Of a DNA stretch of 64,000 nt, positions 43,007 through 54,130 are shown piece by piece. The stretch comes from Nectonema munidae (taxonomy: Eukaryota > Nematomorpha > Nectonematoida > Nectonematidae). The notes beneath the pieces are model-generated. The model saw only the letters and a program-made list of their open reading frames with translations. It was not told the DNA's origin and searched no databases. Within the stretch, counting starts at the first letter, position 1. Each line of letters begins with the position of its first letter. The DNA lies in the NCBI GenBank assembly GCA_030549495.1, contig JAUIRK010001049.1, positions 682,001 to 746,000 of the forward strand. The letters are read 5' to 3'. Position numbers and translations under genes: made by a program.

Positions 43007-43415
43007 AATCAGAGAAGCTTTTTATCATTTCAATTTCCTATATGTTGTAAAAGATTAAAACATCAGCATAGATAAATAGTCAAGATAAAAGTATTAGAGC
43101 ATTATATTATCTGGAGAATTTTACCTAGGTATGATAAGCTTTTTCATGGGCATGCTGTTGATAATCTTCTAATTATATATGAGATACTTTAACAGCTAAA
43201 CAGGAAGTGAAAAGTGTACAACTTGAAGTATATATGATACATTTTTACAGGTTGTTGTATAGATAATCTTTTAAATATTTTCCCATTCTACTCACTAATA
43301 CTTCCTTGTTAGTTTTTTCTTCTTGAGAATACCTTCAACTCTTTTACTTTTAACTTTTACTCCCTTCTATTTTTTTTATGTCAAAATAAAAGTTTTTGCC
43401 TTATTAACATTTAAA

Positions 43416-44828
43416 ATGGATACAAATGATGTTGAATATTTTTGTAAGTTTGGAACAACTTCCAAAGGAAAGGAAACTGCAATATTCAATAATTGCGAAT
43501 ATTATAAACATCGAAAAAACAAAGATAATTCTATCCGTTGGCGATGCTCAGAATACCAAAAAAAGAAATGTAATGCGTTTATTACAACGTTGGGAGAACG
43601 TGTAATTTCCTCACCCAAATCTGAACATTCCCATTATTTGGACAGAGAAAAAATCTGCGCAAAATTAGCAGTGAACAAAATGAAAATTGCAATGAAAGAA
43701 GTTGGAGCAGCTCCAATGATTGTCTCTAGTGAATATTGTCAAGATATATCAACCTCATCCATGATGCGAATACCAAAGAAGCCAAGCCTAATTCGAACAT
43801 TACAACGATCTAAAGGAAGATTTAACACATTACCACTTTTGCCAACTTCAACAAATTTTGAAATAACAGGTAAGTTTAGAGACAATTTATTGTATGATTC
43901 TGGCATTGACGATACCGAAAGAATTATTATATTTGGACATAATGAAGTTGTGTCTTGTTTGTCACGTGCCAGACTCTGGATTGCTGATGGTACTTTTAAA
44001 GTTGTACCATGTTTATTTTATCAGTTGTATACTCTTCATTTTCATTTTGGAGAAGGGCGTAATCCAGCAGGAATGTATGCTCTTCTGAAAAACAAAAGTA
44101 GAAATACTTATAGAACAATGATTAACGCAATGAAGAATATTGTTCCTTGTGCCAATCCTGAACAAATTCTTCTAGATTTTGAAATAGCTGCAATGACTGA
44201 ATTTCAGTATGCTTTTCCGAACACAGAAATCAAAGGTTGTTTTTTCCATCTTTCGCAGAATGTTTATAAAAAAGCCATTCAGTTGGGAATGAAATCCGAA
44301 ATGGAAAGTGATAATGAATTAAGCACACTGATTCTTTGTTTACCTGCACTTTCTTTAGTCCCGACAAACTTTGTTGAAAATGCATTTGACACTTTAAAGG
44401 AACATATGCCTGAAAATGATAAAGTTACTCAGCTTCTGACATACTTTGAAAACACCTACATAAGAAGAGGATACAGAAGAAATGGAGCAGCAAGGAATCC
44501 CCTTTTTCCTATTTCAAAGTGGAATCATTTTGAAAATTGTGTGGAAGGTGTGGCTCGAACTACAAATGCTGTAGAGGGATGGCATTACTCTTTGCAATAT
44601 TTATTCCAATGCAGCAGCCACCCAACAATTTGGTATTTCCTAAACGGTATTTACAAAGATATTGCTTTTCAACGTTTGAATTTAACTCAAGGAATAACAG
44701 GTGCACCTCTACCGACTAATAAAAAATATCTTTCTATTAAGGAGAAGATTAAAAGCATAGCTAGTCTGTTCGCACAGACTGATATCATGACATACCTTAG
44801 AGCTATTCAGTATTCTGCTTGTAAGTAG
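43416..44828 (+). CDS. MULE (Mutator-like) transposase with FLYWCH zinc finger, intact frame
   Basis: This is a 470-residue frame without interruption. An N-terminal FLYWCH-type finger (about residues 10-75: FNNCEYYKHRKNKDN, IRWRCSEYQKKKCNAFITT, SEHSHY) would bind DNA or partners. The MULE catalytic core follows: LWIADGTFKVVP (first Asp), QLYTLHFHFG, NPAGMYALLKNKS, ILLDFEIAAMTEFQYAFPNT (second Asp), GCFFHLSQNVYK (the C-x-x-H motif) and RTTNAVEGWHYSLQ (Glu). A start 93 bases upstream would need TTG, so the ATG at 43416 (MDTNDVEYF) is chosen. Terminal repeats and target duplications were not found. The lineage is probably Phantom-type. It could still be active or domesticated; the finger-plus-core layout is the usual one for animal MULEs. 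Confidence 0.9.
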   Translation: MDTNDVEYFCKFGTTSKGKETAIFNNCEYYKHRKNKDNSIRWRCSEYQKKKCNAFITTLGERVISSPKSEHSHYLDREKICAKLAVNKMKIAMKEVGAAPMIVSSEYCQDISTSSMMRIPKKPSLIRTLQRSKGRFNTLPLLPTSTNFEITGKFRDNLLYDSGIDDTERIIIFGHNEVVSCLSRARLWIADGTFKVVPCLFYQLYTLHFHFGEGRNPAGMYALLKNKSRNTYRTMINAMKNIVPCANPEQILLDFEIAAMTEFQYAFPNTEIKGCFFHLSQNVYKKAIQLGMKSEMESDNELSTLILCLPALSLVPTNFVENAFDTLKEHMPENDKVTQLLTYFENTYIRRGYRRNGAARNPLFPISKWNHFENCVEGVARTTNAVEGWHYSLQYLFQCSSHPTIWYFLNGIYKDIAFQRLNLTQGITGAPLPTNKKYLSIKEKIKSIASLFAQTDIMTYLRAIQYSACK

Positions 44829-47800
44829 TTTGTTTTTATAAGTATGGCAATTTTTATTGTTTTTAAATTATTTCTTATACAAATAAATCAAATTATAGTA
44901 CTTTCATTTTGTAATTTTTTTCCAAACGATATATATATATAGTTTTCAGACGCATTACCGTCCCTCAATTTACCGCAAACCCATACACTACCGTAAAATT
45001 ATATAGAAAGGATTTGTTCTTTGGGAATCCCTCGATTTAATGCTCGTATCTGACATCGACAAATAGTTTTAATAAAGCAAGCAAACTCCATTTAATTGAA
45101 ATATTTTTCTTTGAAATATATATTTTTCTTTGAAGAATTTGTAAATATTATATTTTTGACAAAATATGAACGATATTATACACAAATTAAGGAACAGTTG
45201 TAAGGCATACTTTGTATTATAGTGATCTTTTTCAAACCTAACTTGACATAACGTAGTAATTATAAATAAAAATAGATGTTATTGAATGAAGATTTAAATT
45301 TTGATTTTTGAGTTAAATTTTCAATTTTACCCTATATTCTTAGTCTACAGTATTTATATTAATAAAATGAGCATAACTTCAATGGGTTAGTTATAATAAT
45401 ATATCTTAATACCCTGTATCAGAGTACGACAGGGAGGTTAAATTTTTCGTGGCAGGGATCATAAGACCAACGATGTTGTGGTAAATGTAGGCGAATACAC
45501 GTCCAAATTTATAATAATCAGTATCAAAATGTTCGTCTCGACGAGATCTTTTGAATGATGGCAATTAAAAATTGATCCGACTTATTTTTTGGATTTTAAG
45601 ATCCAAAGGTCTTTCTTTTATAACTTCGTAATTATAAGAGATATTCAAAATCTTATTACAGATTCGTAATCTACGCATTAAATAGGTCTAGAATCCCTTT
45701 TAAAAATGAAAAGGAAGATTTTTTGGGATTTGTCAAACTCGAGTTTCAAAACATCACTAGATATGACAATTTTATCAACGGATTCCGATACATCGTACTT
45801 TATTAAGTCAGAAAAGACCTATTATATGAAAAATTTGGTAAGTTTTAATTTTTTCGACGTTTACAAGTACCGGTGGATCGCGAATGATATTAGATATGGA
45901 AAAATAATTGCACCGTTGGAATCAGCTTCAAAAGTTATGTTAAAATGACCTATTAAATTATATTTAGATATGGGATAAATATGAAATTTTCGAAAAAAAC
46001 ACTCGTCCTTCAAATCCTTGAAAATAATAAGTTAAAAATAGGATATATTATACTGTGCAAAGCGACGGTTGTGCGAAATTGTAACTTTTTCATATATCCG
46101 TAACGTTAAATATTTTCGTCTATAAATGGAATATCTCAAAAAGTATAATATATATTATTTGCAGATTCTGAAACCTGTTTGAAGAAATAAAGTTTTTCAC
46201 CTATTCCCAGTGTGTCAATGTCATTATTTTTTAAAATTTCTATTAAACAGGAATTAAACATAATTTTCCAGTTCTTTTTTTTATGAAAAACCAAATTTTA
46301 TTCTGAAAAATTATGGTTTAATAAATTTAATCTATAAGAGCTAAATTTTTGTATGATGAAAGGGGGTTTTGAAATTTTTTTTATCTACATCTACCTTATT
46401 TTGGATTCTGAGTTTGATGGTGATAGTGGCGTGACCCCAAATTGAGGTCAATGACCCGAGTCAGAGAATCAAATTTTGCCATTTTCATGTTAGGACTTTT
46501 TTTTATAAAATTTTTTTATGTGCAATTAAAGTAGACATATGTATGAATATTAATTGTCAAAAAAAATTCAGAAATTTTTTTAAATTTTCGTTAATTGCGT
46601 CTCAAAAATCTGAATTTCAACATTTTTGATCAAATTTTGCTAAAAAACTAAAATTTATTTTTTTTCTAATATTTTTATGAAAGGATGCAGAATGAGTGAT
46701 ATTTTATGCTAATATTTGAAATTTTTGAAAAATATTTAGTTTTCATATGTTTTTTCCCTATTTTCTCTTTTTGGCGTTAAAAAATGACGTCAATTTTACC
46801 CCATGAAAAGTTTGATCCAATTTTGCGAAAAATTGGAGGCCTAAAATAAAAATGACATCCTTTTTTATTTTTTGCCCAACTCTTTCTCTACAAGATAATG
46901 TAAAAAAAATCTATATTTGTTGCATAAAATTTTCGGCAAAATGACTCCAAAAAAGGTAACTTTGACAAATTTATCCATTTGTTTTAAATTTGGTTAAAAA
47001 TATTAAAAAAAAAATTTTTTTTTAAATAAATTACATAATCGTGTTCTAAATATATGAAATAATAAATAAATGTTAAAAAAATTTTTTTTTATTATTTTAA
47101 TAATTTTTAGAATCGGTCTGCGTAAATTTTAATTTGGACGTTTTTGATTGGCTAATATTTGGAAAATAATATATTTATATTTCTAATTTTTACATTAAGA
47201 GGTGTATAATAGTTTGAATTTTAACATAAAACTTTAAATTTTTGAAAAATTTTTTTTTTTATTTTCAATTTCACCTTTTTGGCGTTAAAAATTGTTCTAA
47301 AAAAGATGTTTTATTTCTTTTTTACAAAATGTTTACAATTTTAATTAAAAAATTTTCTTATATATTTATAAAACTTTCTTTTCTCTACAATTTAGTTGAA
47401 AAAATTTTACATTTACGTTATTCAATTTTTCTGCAAGGAGTTAGCTGTAGAGAGTACACAAAAATATTTAACTTAAAACTGATTATTATATCCAATTTTT
47501 ACAAAAATAAAAAACTTTTTTACATTATTTTTTTACTAAATCATGGTATATGGTTTATATTTAAAGATTTTAATTTCACTTTTTTTAAAAAAATTTTTTT
47601 AAGAATCTTTTTTTTATTTTATATACATAAGTCATCCCCGAATTTAAGTAAAAATAAATTTTAAACAAATTTTTAAGATTTTTTGAAAATATTTTTCATT
47701 TTCAAAATGAGCCCATCTTAAACAACATCCTTTTACCTATATTTTACAAGTTATAACTTTTTTGAAAAAATATTAAAATAAATTTTTATAAGCCTTTGAA

Positions 47801-48483
47801 CAATGTGCACAATTTTCCTATTTTTCACGATATTTTAGTGTGTAAAATGAATATTTACATATTTTTTTCCATTTTTTTGCATATTCATAAAATTTAACTG
47901 ATATTTAAACATACTACGGTGAAAAAATTTGAAAATATATTTTTTTAAAAAATTGTAAGGGGTGACCCTACAAAATTTTCGAAAAATTTCAAACTTATCC
48001 AATTTTCAATTTTAATACCGCATTTTAAAGGAAATTTTATACTGATTACGAAAATGTAAAAATATTTTAAATAATTTTTTTTCATTTAAAAAAATTTTTT
48101 TTTTTATATTTCAATAAGCCTCATGCTATTTAATTTGCGAAAAAATCTTAAATTTAAAATTGAACTAGCTATTTTCCCATGCTAGAATAAAATAAGGTAG
48201 AAAGAAAGTGGAACAATTTAAATTGTAAAGACAAAACAACTTCATAATTTAAACAATTGTGTTAAAGCAGTTTGCAATAGTTCTCTTAGATGTTGATTGA
48301 GTTTCCCTTAAAAATATGTGCAATAATCATGTAATTATTGTAAATATTTGTCTAAAATTTTAATTGTTTTAATTTTGCTAAAAAGTATACAAATTTCGAT
48401 TAAAAAAGATATTATAAAGAGAGCTGCATTTAACATCATCAAAAACTTGTGAGCATTGCCAAACTTGACTTCATAAATGTCTT
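44829..48483. other. AT-rich gene desert
   Basis: 3.6 kb with long A and T homopolymer runs, especially 46260-48130. Long frames such as 47242-47664 are low-complexity Phe/Lys/Ile/Tyr translations of this DNA. Near 45421-45445 there is a small palindrome CCCTGT...ACAGGG. No gene was recognised; part may be flank of the MULE element. Confidence 0.5.
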
Positions 48484-49720
48484 TCTTCTTGTGTATGCAC
48501 GCACACAATGCCAAACGTAGGTTTTAATGCCATACATTTTTATTTACTGGCCAAGGTATTTATGTTTTATTTTGCTCATTATCCGCTGTTCCTTAGTCTA
48601 CTGTTAAGAGACTATGTATTTGTGCTCAAATGGATCATTGGTGAAGGTGTGGGAGGATATTTTGTTAAAAAAGTCACTCTGATGCACAAAACTCTTTCAA
48701 TGTTGCTGCCACTAAAGCACGCTTATTTCATTAAAGTCGCAAAAAACAAGTTAATCTTTGAAACAACTATTTATCAGGTTATTTTAGATGAATTGTTTGA
48801 ATTCTTTATTCACTATTTATCAATGGATTAATATTTTCAGATCGATTCATATTGATCGATTTAATCTTGATAAAAAGAACCCAATAACAAGTTTTCTGCT
48901 TTCGATTTTGTGACGTATGGCGATTTTGGATTACCTGTAAATGATGAAGGACCGTCAACCCATAAAATACGAGGAACGAATTTATTAATACAATACTAGG
49001 CATGATTTATAAAAGTTGTGGGTGTGGGACATTTGGGAGCCGAATTTTTCGTTGTTCTTGTTAGCCGCCGAATTACGCTATCTCAATATCACTCTAACTT
49101 GTCAGTCCAAAACACATCTTTATTTGAAAGTGAGTGAACATTTTTCTATCCCCATATTGCCCACACTGTTAGGGTCGGCCCCCAGATTATTCTATCTCAT
49201 CATTATTAGCGTCGTTCACACTCAAGCTGTTTTGCGTCAACATGTTTGCAAATCTCGCACTAAAAAGTGATGTTCAAAAAATTGAGAAAATAATTTTGGA
49301 ATTTATAAACTCTGGATAGCGAATCCAACATCATTCATATTTGTTTTGCATTAATATGCATACTTCCTCGGGGCACTACAAAATACGGGGGCTTGAATAC
49401 GGTTGTCTAGAGCTGACGTTCTTAAATGACGGCTTGTTTAACAAGAAATTTGATACACGAAATTTTATGCGAAACTAAATCTTCTGTTCTGATTACTATT
49501 CAAAATTAAAAAGTCAGGTGCATTCCACGCCCTCATATGGTTGTGTGGCGCCCAGAGCAAAAGTTTTATTGCACCCCCAGACTCAACAGGTAATAGCGTA
49601 ACTGGTATGTTACGCATAGCCTTCTTATTATTAAAGAAATTTTAAACATCCATTAGAATTGATATCAAATTTTAAAAGTTTTTTCTCATTTCTATCATTT
49701 GAGGTGCGTTCCATGCATTT
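48484..49720. other. Unassigned, somewhat GC-richer stretch
   Basis: It contains a 107-codon frame (48508-48831) and an 84-codon frame (49016-49270) with no recognisable domain. The less extreme composition could mean eroded transposon sequence. Confidence 0.4.
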
Positions 49721-49849
49721 TTATATGTGTTGCGCCTGGGCATAAGCCCCCTTTGTCCCCATATGTGAGGGCTCTGCATCGATTGCTATATAATGAGGAA
49801 GGGATCTACCTAGACTCTCGCAATTAAAGGAGGTTCTTATTTTTGATCT

Positions 49850-50030
49850 GAGCATAAATCTGACTTTTGGCAAGGTGTATTTTTGTGAAACTGCTTTTTC
49901 TGCTCCAACATCTCTCAAATGGAAAAAGCAGTCGACTCTAAGCTGTAGCTGGAGATATTCAACCAAGGCTTAATTTTAAATTAAAGGTAAACAGACACAC
50001 CCAACTCAATGGCAGCTCATTACAATGTGT
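49850..50030 (+). pseudogene. Small hAT dimerisation-domain relic
   Basis: The + strand reads SINLTFGKVYFCETAFSA, TSLKWKKQSTL and, after stops, GKQTHPTQ. This follows the pattern of the ZBED5-like hAT C-terminus (L-L-x-F-x-x-x-Y-L-C-E-x-x-F-S-A-x-x-x-x-K-x-K then K-Q-x-H-P). Only about 55 residues remain. Confidence 0.45.
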
Positions 50031-51574
50031 CTTTTATGAATGGTGAATTATATTTTATATAAATCTGAATCAGACAATGTGATTTTTTATTTATTCTTTA
50101 TATATCCCAACTCTAGTCTTCGTAAAGTTATAATCCGGTTTGCTGAGTCGGAGATGTAATTTTCTTTATCATCATCATCCGTGATTTTGTGCAAAATTGT
50201 TAAGACTCCTTTTTTAAAAAATTTAGAAAAAAGGATTTGAAGTTATTTGTTAAAAATTTAACGTCTTTAGCTCAAGTTTTTAAAGGTTTAAAATTTTTTA
50301 AAGGACCGATCGCCATAGTGAAAGGGTTCACTGATTCTTAGTTGGCCACCTCTGCTTTAGATGGAAAGATTTCGCCTGAGCTAAACTTCAAAATAAGATT
50401 TTTTATCCTTATCCTATTATTTTCTTTTCTAGAATTCGATACACAGAAAGAAATGAATGCAAGACTTGGATGAGTGAAATGATATGATCCGACACCTCTC
50501 TCTCACAATCTTTTTTTATGTTTTATCTAAACTTAAATAAATTTTTTGCCTCTTTCCTAACGATAAAAACTTTTTATCTTCTTAGCAAAAATTAATTAAA
50601 AAAATAGGTTTGGTAAAAGCAGGCTCAAATTCGCGACGATACCATATCTTTTTCAGGTAACAATTTTAAAGACTGAATTAATAGAGTTAAAAACGTGCGG
50701 AATGTAAGTTTTGTTTGTGCATATAATAATAGGAGTTTGTGTAATGAAATACTTGGGTGTGAGTTTGCGGTTGTGCGTATAAGCTATTTGACGTTCAGCC
50801 ATATTACGGGGATGACCTTGCGTGGATTTTTCAGTTTTAAACAGAAGAGCAAATTTTAGCATTACTTCAATTTTAAATTGATGTTAATTTGTTTGTGTTT
50901 TATACATTTGTTACATTTATAAAAAAAGTTTCAAATTTTTATTTAATAAAGAAGTTTTTTCTAGTTGAATTTTATTTTTCATTGTACTATTGATGTTAGT
51001 TAATTTTAATTAATAATGTTGATATTTTGACTTAACTTTTATAAAAGTTTTATAGACATCATTGTACAATTTTTACAATGAACAAGTGACACATTGAGTC
51101 GTTTTATAAAATAAAGCAAGTACTTAAAGTTTTTAATTTTGATCATAATATTCTGTTAAGTTGAAAAATCAAAAGAAGTAGTAAATTCTGGATTTAATAG
51201 ATTTACTATTTAAAAAAGTTAATTATAATGTTTTTTATCTTTATCCAATAAAATATAAACTCAGTCTTATTTTACACCTAAATTTAAATGCATGTATACG
51301 TTTAGTTAAGAAATTGTTATCTTTTCATTCATAATAAAGATGATTGGATAAATTGGAAAAAACATAAATAATAAAAATTATTATTAAACAGTTTAGTATA
51401 AAATTTAGTTTAATACAAATTAAAGCATTATAAACATCATCTGTAAAAGCTGAATACTTCATTCTACTAAATTCATTATTTTCTTTTGAGTGCTTAAAAT
51501 ACTACTAATTGTAAAAGTGATGTGATGAATGATATACGCCTTTGCTATAAAAAAATGCAAGCGATAGAAGATAT
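50031..51574. other. Intergenic AT-rich spacer
   Basis: No supported feature. A 69-codon minus-strand frame at 50653-50862 has no known domain. Confidence 0.45.
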
Positions 51575-51757
51575 GGTTGGTTGGTTGGTTGGAGATATCC
51601 AAGCACTTTCAGCCGTAAGGCTATATGCTCGCATTATTCTTAAGATGGTTAATCACAATTTTTGTGAATTTGTTTTTAGAGTTGGGAGCCTTGGGGATCG
51701 AACCCCTGACCTTAAACTGTTAAGCTGAGAGGTACACCCTAACAACCATTGAGGCTC
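51575..51757 (-). mobile_element. tRNA-derived SINE with (CCAA)n tail
   Basis: On the minus strand it begins GAGCCTCAATGG, has A box TGGTTGTTAGGGTG (51748-51735) and B box GGTTCGATCCC (51704-51694), and the head can close with AGGCTC pairing to GAGCCT. A body of about 100 bp ends in four CCAA units (51592-51575). A clean cloverleaf and CCA-ready acceptor are lacking and the body continues, so it is a SINE rather than a tRNA gene. Confidence 0.68.
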
Positions 51758-52041
51758 AGGTGATATGGTAGTGGAGTGTAACAATAAATATTTGTGCAGC
51801 AACGTGAAGTGATGAGGAAAATAAATTCTCTAAGAAGATCTTTGGCAAAGATTTATGATCTTTATGAAAATGTGCAGTTTTTCTCCGTGTTCAGTGTTTC
51901 TCCTACACCCAAATTTAACGTAAATACTTGATAAAAGATAACATTTTTTCAGGAAAGAATAATTCCTTCTCCCTAAAGATTGAAGATGAATTTATTTTCA
52001 ATTCCAATTCTTTACCCTCGTTACCACTTCGTTTAGAATAA
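51758..52041. other. Spacer, nothing recognised
   Basis: AT-rich, no supported feature. Confidence 0.4.
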
Positions 52042-52352
52042 CACTCAGCCCCTTCGGGTCCAAATGGACCCCACGTAAAAATATATTAATTCATTCCCAA
52101 TACTTTATCATTTTGAGATGAAAACAAAAAATTATTTGTTCTAGGGACCAAATGGACCCTAAGGGGTTGTATGTTACTTTTTTTACAACATACAAAATAA
52201 TAGCCGAAGAAAAAAATAAAATATGTAAAAATTTAAAGAGCAGTATAATAGTAAAAGTGACAAAAAATAAATTATGAACATAGCCTGGTTGCTAATATAT
52301 GAGCAACTAATTTTTCATATGGGTCCAAATCGACCCGAAGGGGTAATAAGGG
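52042..52352. mobile_element. piggyBac-type MITE candidate
   Basis: The right end reads CGACCCGAAGGGGTAATAAG then GG and TTAA (52353-52356). The left end reads CACTCAGCCCCTTCGGGTCC. Both contain the inverted block CCCCTTCGGGTC. The core motif GGGTCCAAATGGACCC (itself palindromic) recurs near 52145-52165. The left TTAA is degraded to ATAA. No coding capacity. Confidence 0.58.
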
Positions 52353-52636
52353 TTAATAAAAATTTTTGAAAACTCTTAAAATTACTTTTTTTATTTGTTA
52401 ACATATTTTTTCTGTTTTTAATAGAGAAGTAGAATTCATAAAGATTGAATATATAATCTCTCTAAAATAAAAGATAGATTTTAATATATACCAAATTAAG
52501 GTCTTGGCTTTAACTAATCAATGTAAAAATGAGTATAGTAAAAAAACTTGATAACTTATCAAATGAAACTAATGTGCTTTGTTATTGAAACAGTAAACTT
52601 ACTTTATGCCTAGTAGAATAATAACAGTAATCAGGG
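52353..52636. other. Spacer, nothing recognised
   Basis: AT-rich, no supported feature. Confidence 0.4.
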
Positions 52637-52840
52637 AAAATACTAGAAAGTTACAAGAGGAAAAGTAGTAATTTTTATTATAACTATAGTAAAGTTATTT
52701 TATAGCTTGTAAAGTAAAAATAGTGAATTTTACTAACACTCCAGTAAAAATACTAGTGTGTTACTAGAAGAAAAATAGTAAATTTTACTATTACTATAGT
52801 AATTTTAGGGACAGTAAATTTACTGTATAATTCTAGTACC
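52637..52840. repeat. Imperfect tandem duplication of about 110 bp
   Basis: Two units near 52637 and 52746 share AAAATACTAG, GTTAC, AGAGGAAAA or AGAAGAAAA, and ACTATAGTAA. Rich in AGTAAA. Confidence 0.6.
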
Positions 52841-53489
52841 CATAACTAGTTTCTTCCAACATTAAGTCTGGGCATTTTTTCAGTTGAAATACTTTCCCGC
52901 ATTTTAAGCGAGAAAAAGATAATAAAATTGAGGGATATTTTATGTGATTTGTAAAATCAAAGAGACAAAAAGACCAAAACACTAACTGCCGCTTTATATA
53001 TACTTCACTTAATCGGACAGATATGAATACGTTCGTAAATTTCACTTTTTACATATCTTTGACAAAAGTGTGCTTTTTGTAAAAAATCCTAATTATTTTT
53101 GAATAATTTTTGAAGAATTATGACACAAATTGAGATGTGTTTATAATTACATATATTTTTATTTCTACATTAAAGATAAATTCGAATATGTAGCTTTTAT
53201 AGCGCTTTTATACTCATAAAATATGAATTCTACTGGAGTTTGTTCTAAAAACACATTTTAATACGCTATAAACCCTATAATTTATGTAATATAAGAATAG
53301 TTACAAGTGTTCGCTTTGATTAATTGCTATTTCAATGATTGTTTGGTATAAATCAGTACAAAAGCTAAATAATTGATGACAAAATGTAATTCAAAACGAA
53401 ATCAATCTATAATGTTTCTCTAATCAAAAACTTGCAACACACTTTGATTTTGAAATGCATATTTGCTTGATAATTGAATATGTTCTCAG

Positions 53490-53629
53490 CTCTAATTGCA
53501 AAAGAAGAAGAGTCCAGAAAGGAAATCAGTATTATCGATTTAGTAGAACTAGCCGGTCCCATGGTCGTTTCTCGCTTCACTCCAAACATAAGATCATTGG
53601 TAGAGTGTTTTTTTCGAGCGAAGCGATAA
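53490..53629 (+). CDS. Candidate terminal exon of an unknown gene
   Basis: A GC-richer open stretch follows a good splice acceptor (ATGTTCTCAG, 53480-53489) and ends at TAA. It reads LIAKEEESRKEISIIDLVEL then AGPMVVSRFTPNIRSLVECF and FRAKR. I do not recognise the protein. It could instead start at the ATG at 53480 as a 49-residue ORF. Both flanks are plain AT-rich DNA. The opposite strand is also open here, so it may be chance; it is kept because the PPIH exons in this window look just like this. Confidence 0.25.
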
Positions 53630-53802
53630 AAAAGTTGATAAAAAAATTTCATTGTTGAAAAATACACTGAAAAGATAGAAATATGCTAAAAATTAATAAC
53701 TCATCATCACACCATTGTACATTAACATGAAATTAACCAACCAGATGCGAGTTCGTCATACAGCACAAAAATAAACAGAAAACATACAACTATGTTATAA
53801 CT

Positions 53803-53930
53803 CATCACACCATAGAAAAATAGACACAAAACATATAAATAATTTCAACCAATCAGAATTCTTCCAGCGACACACACACTTGCGCATTATTATATAGAAG
53901 ACTTAATTTTTTGTGGTGTGATGAGTTGCA
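53803..53930. mobile_element. Short inverted-repeat element (MITE candidate)
   Basis: Arms AACTCATCACACCATAGAAA (53803 onward) and the complement of TTTTTTGTGGTGTGATGAGT (to 53930) enclose about 80 bp. Weaker outer symmetry (AATAACTCATCATCACACCA at 53695; CCAACCAG versus TTGATTGGTTG) suggests the element may extend to about 53690-54010. Confidence 0.5.
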
Positions 53931-54130
53931 GCCAAAAGATGCATGCAGAAGTTATAATGTTCAGTGCGTGTTTTGATTGGTTGTTAGCAAATAGTTGATT
54001 GAAAAACAATAAGCCAATCAAATTAAAGAGAAAATATTATATTGCCATGTATGTTATTTTCATTCATTTTTTCAAATTGAATGATACAAAATGTTCTACG
54101 AGACTGACAAGTCAAAATAATAAAGGAGGT

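Noticed and set aside
45706-45948. 80-codon frame in the gene desert
   Set aside because: It starts at an ATG but has no recognisable domain, no conserved copy and no exon signals.
47242-47664. 140-codon frame
   Set aside because: Low-complexity Phe/Lys/Ile/Tyr/Leu translation of T-rich DNA, with no domain and no conserved partner.
51690-51757. tRNA gene
   Set aside because: A and B boxes are present, but the cloverleaf is imperfect and a body and simple-repeat tail follow, so it is called a SINE.
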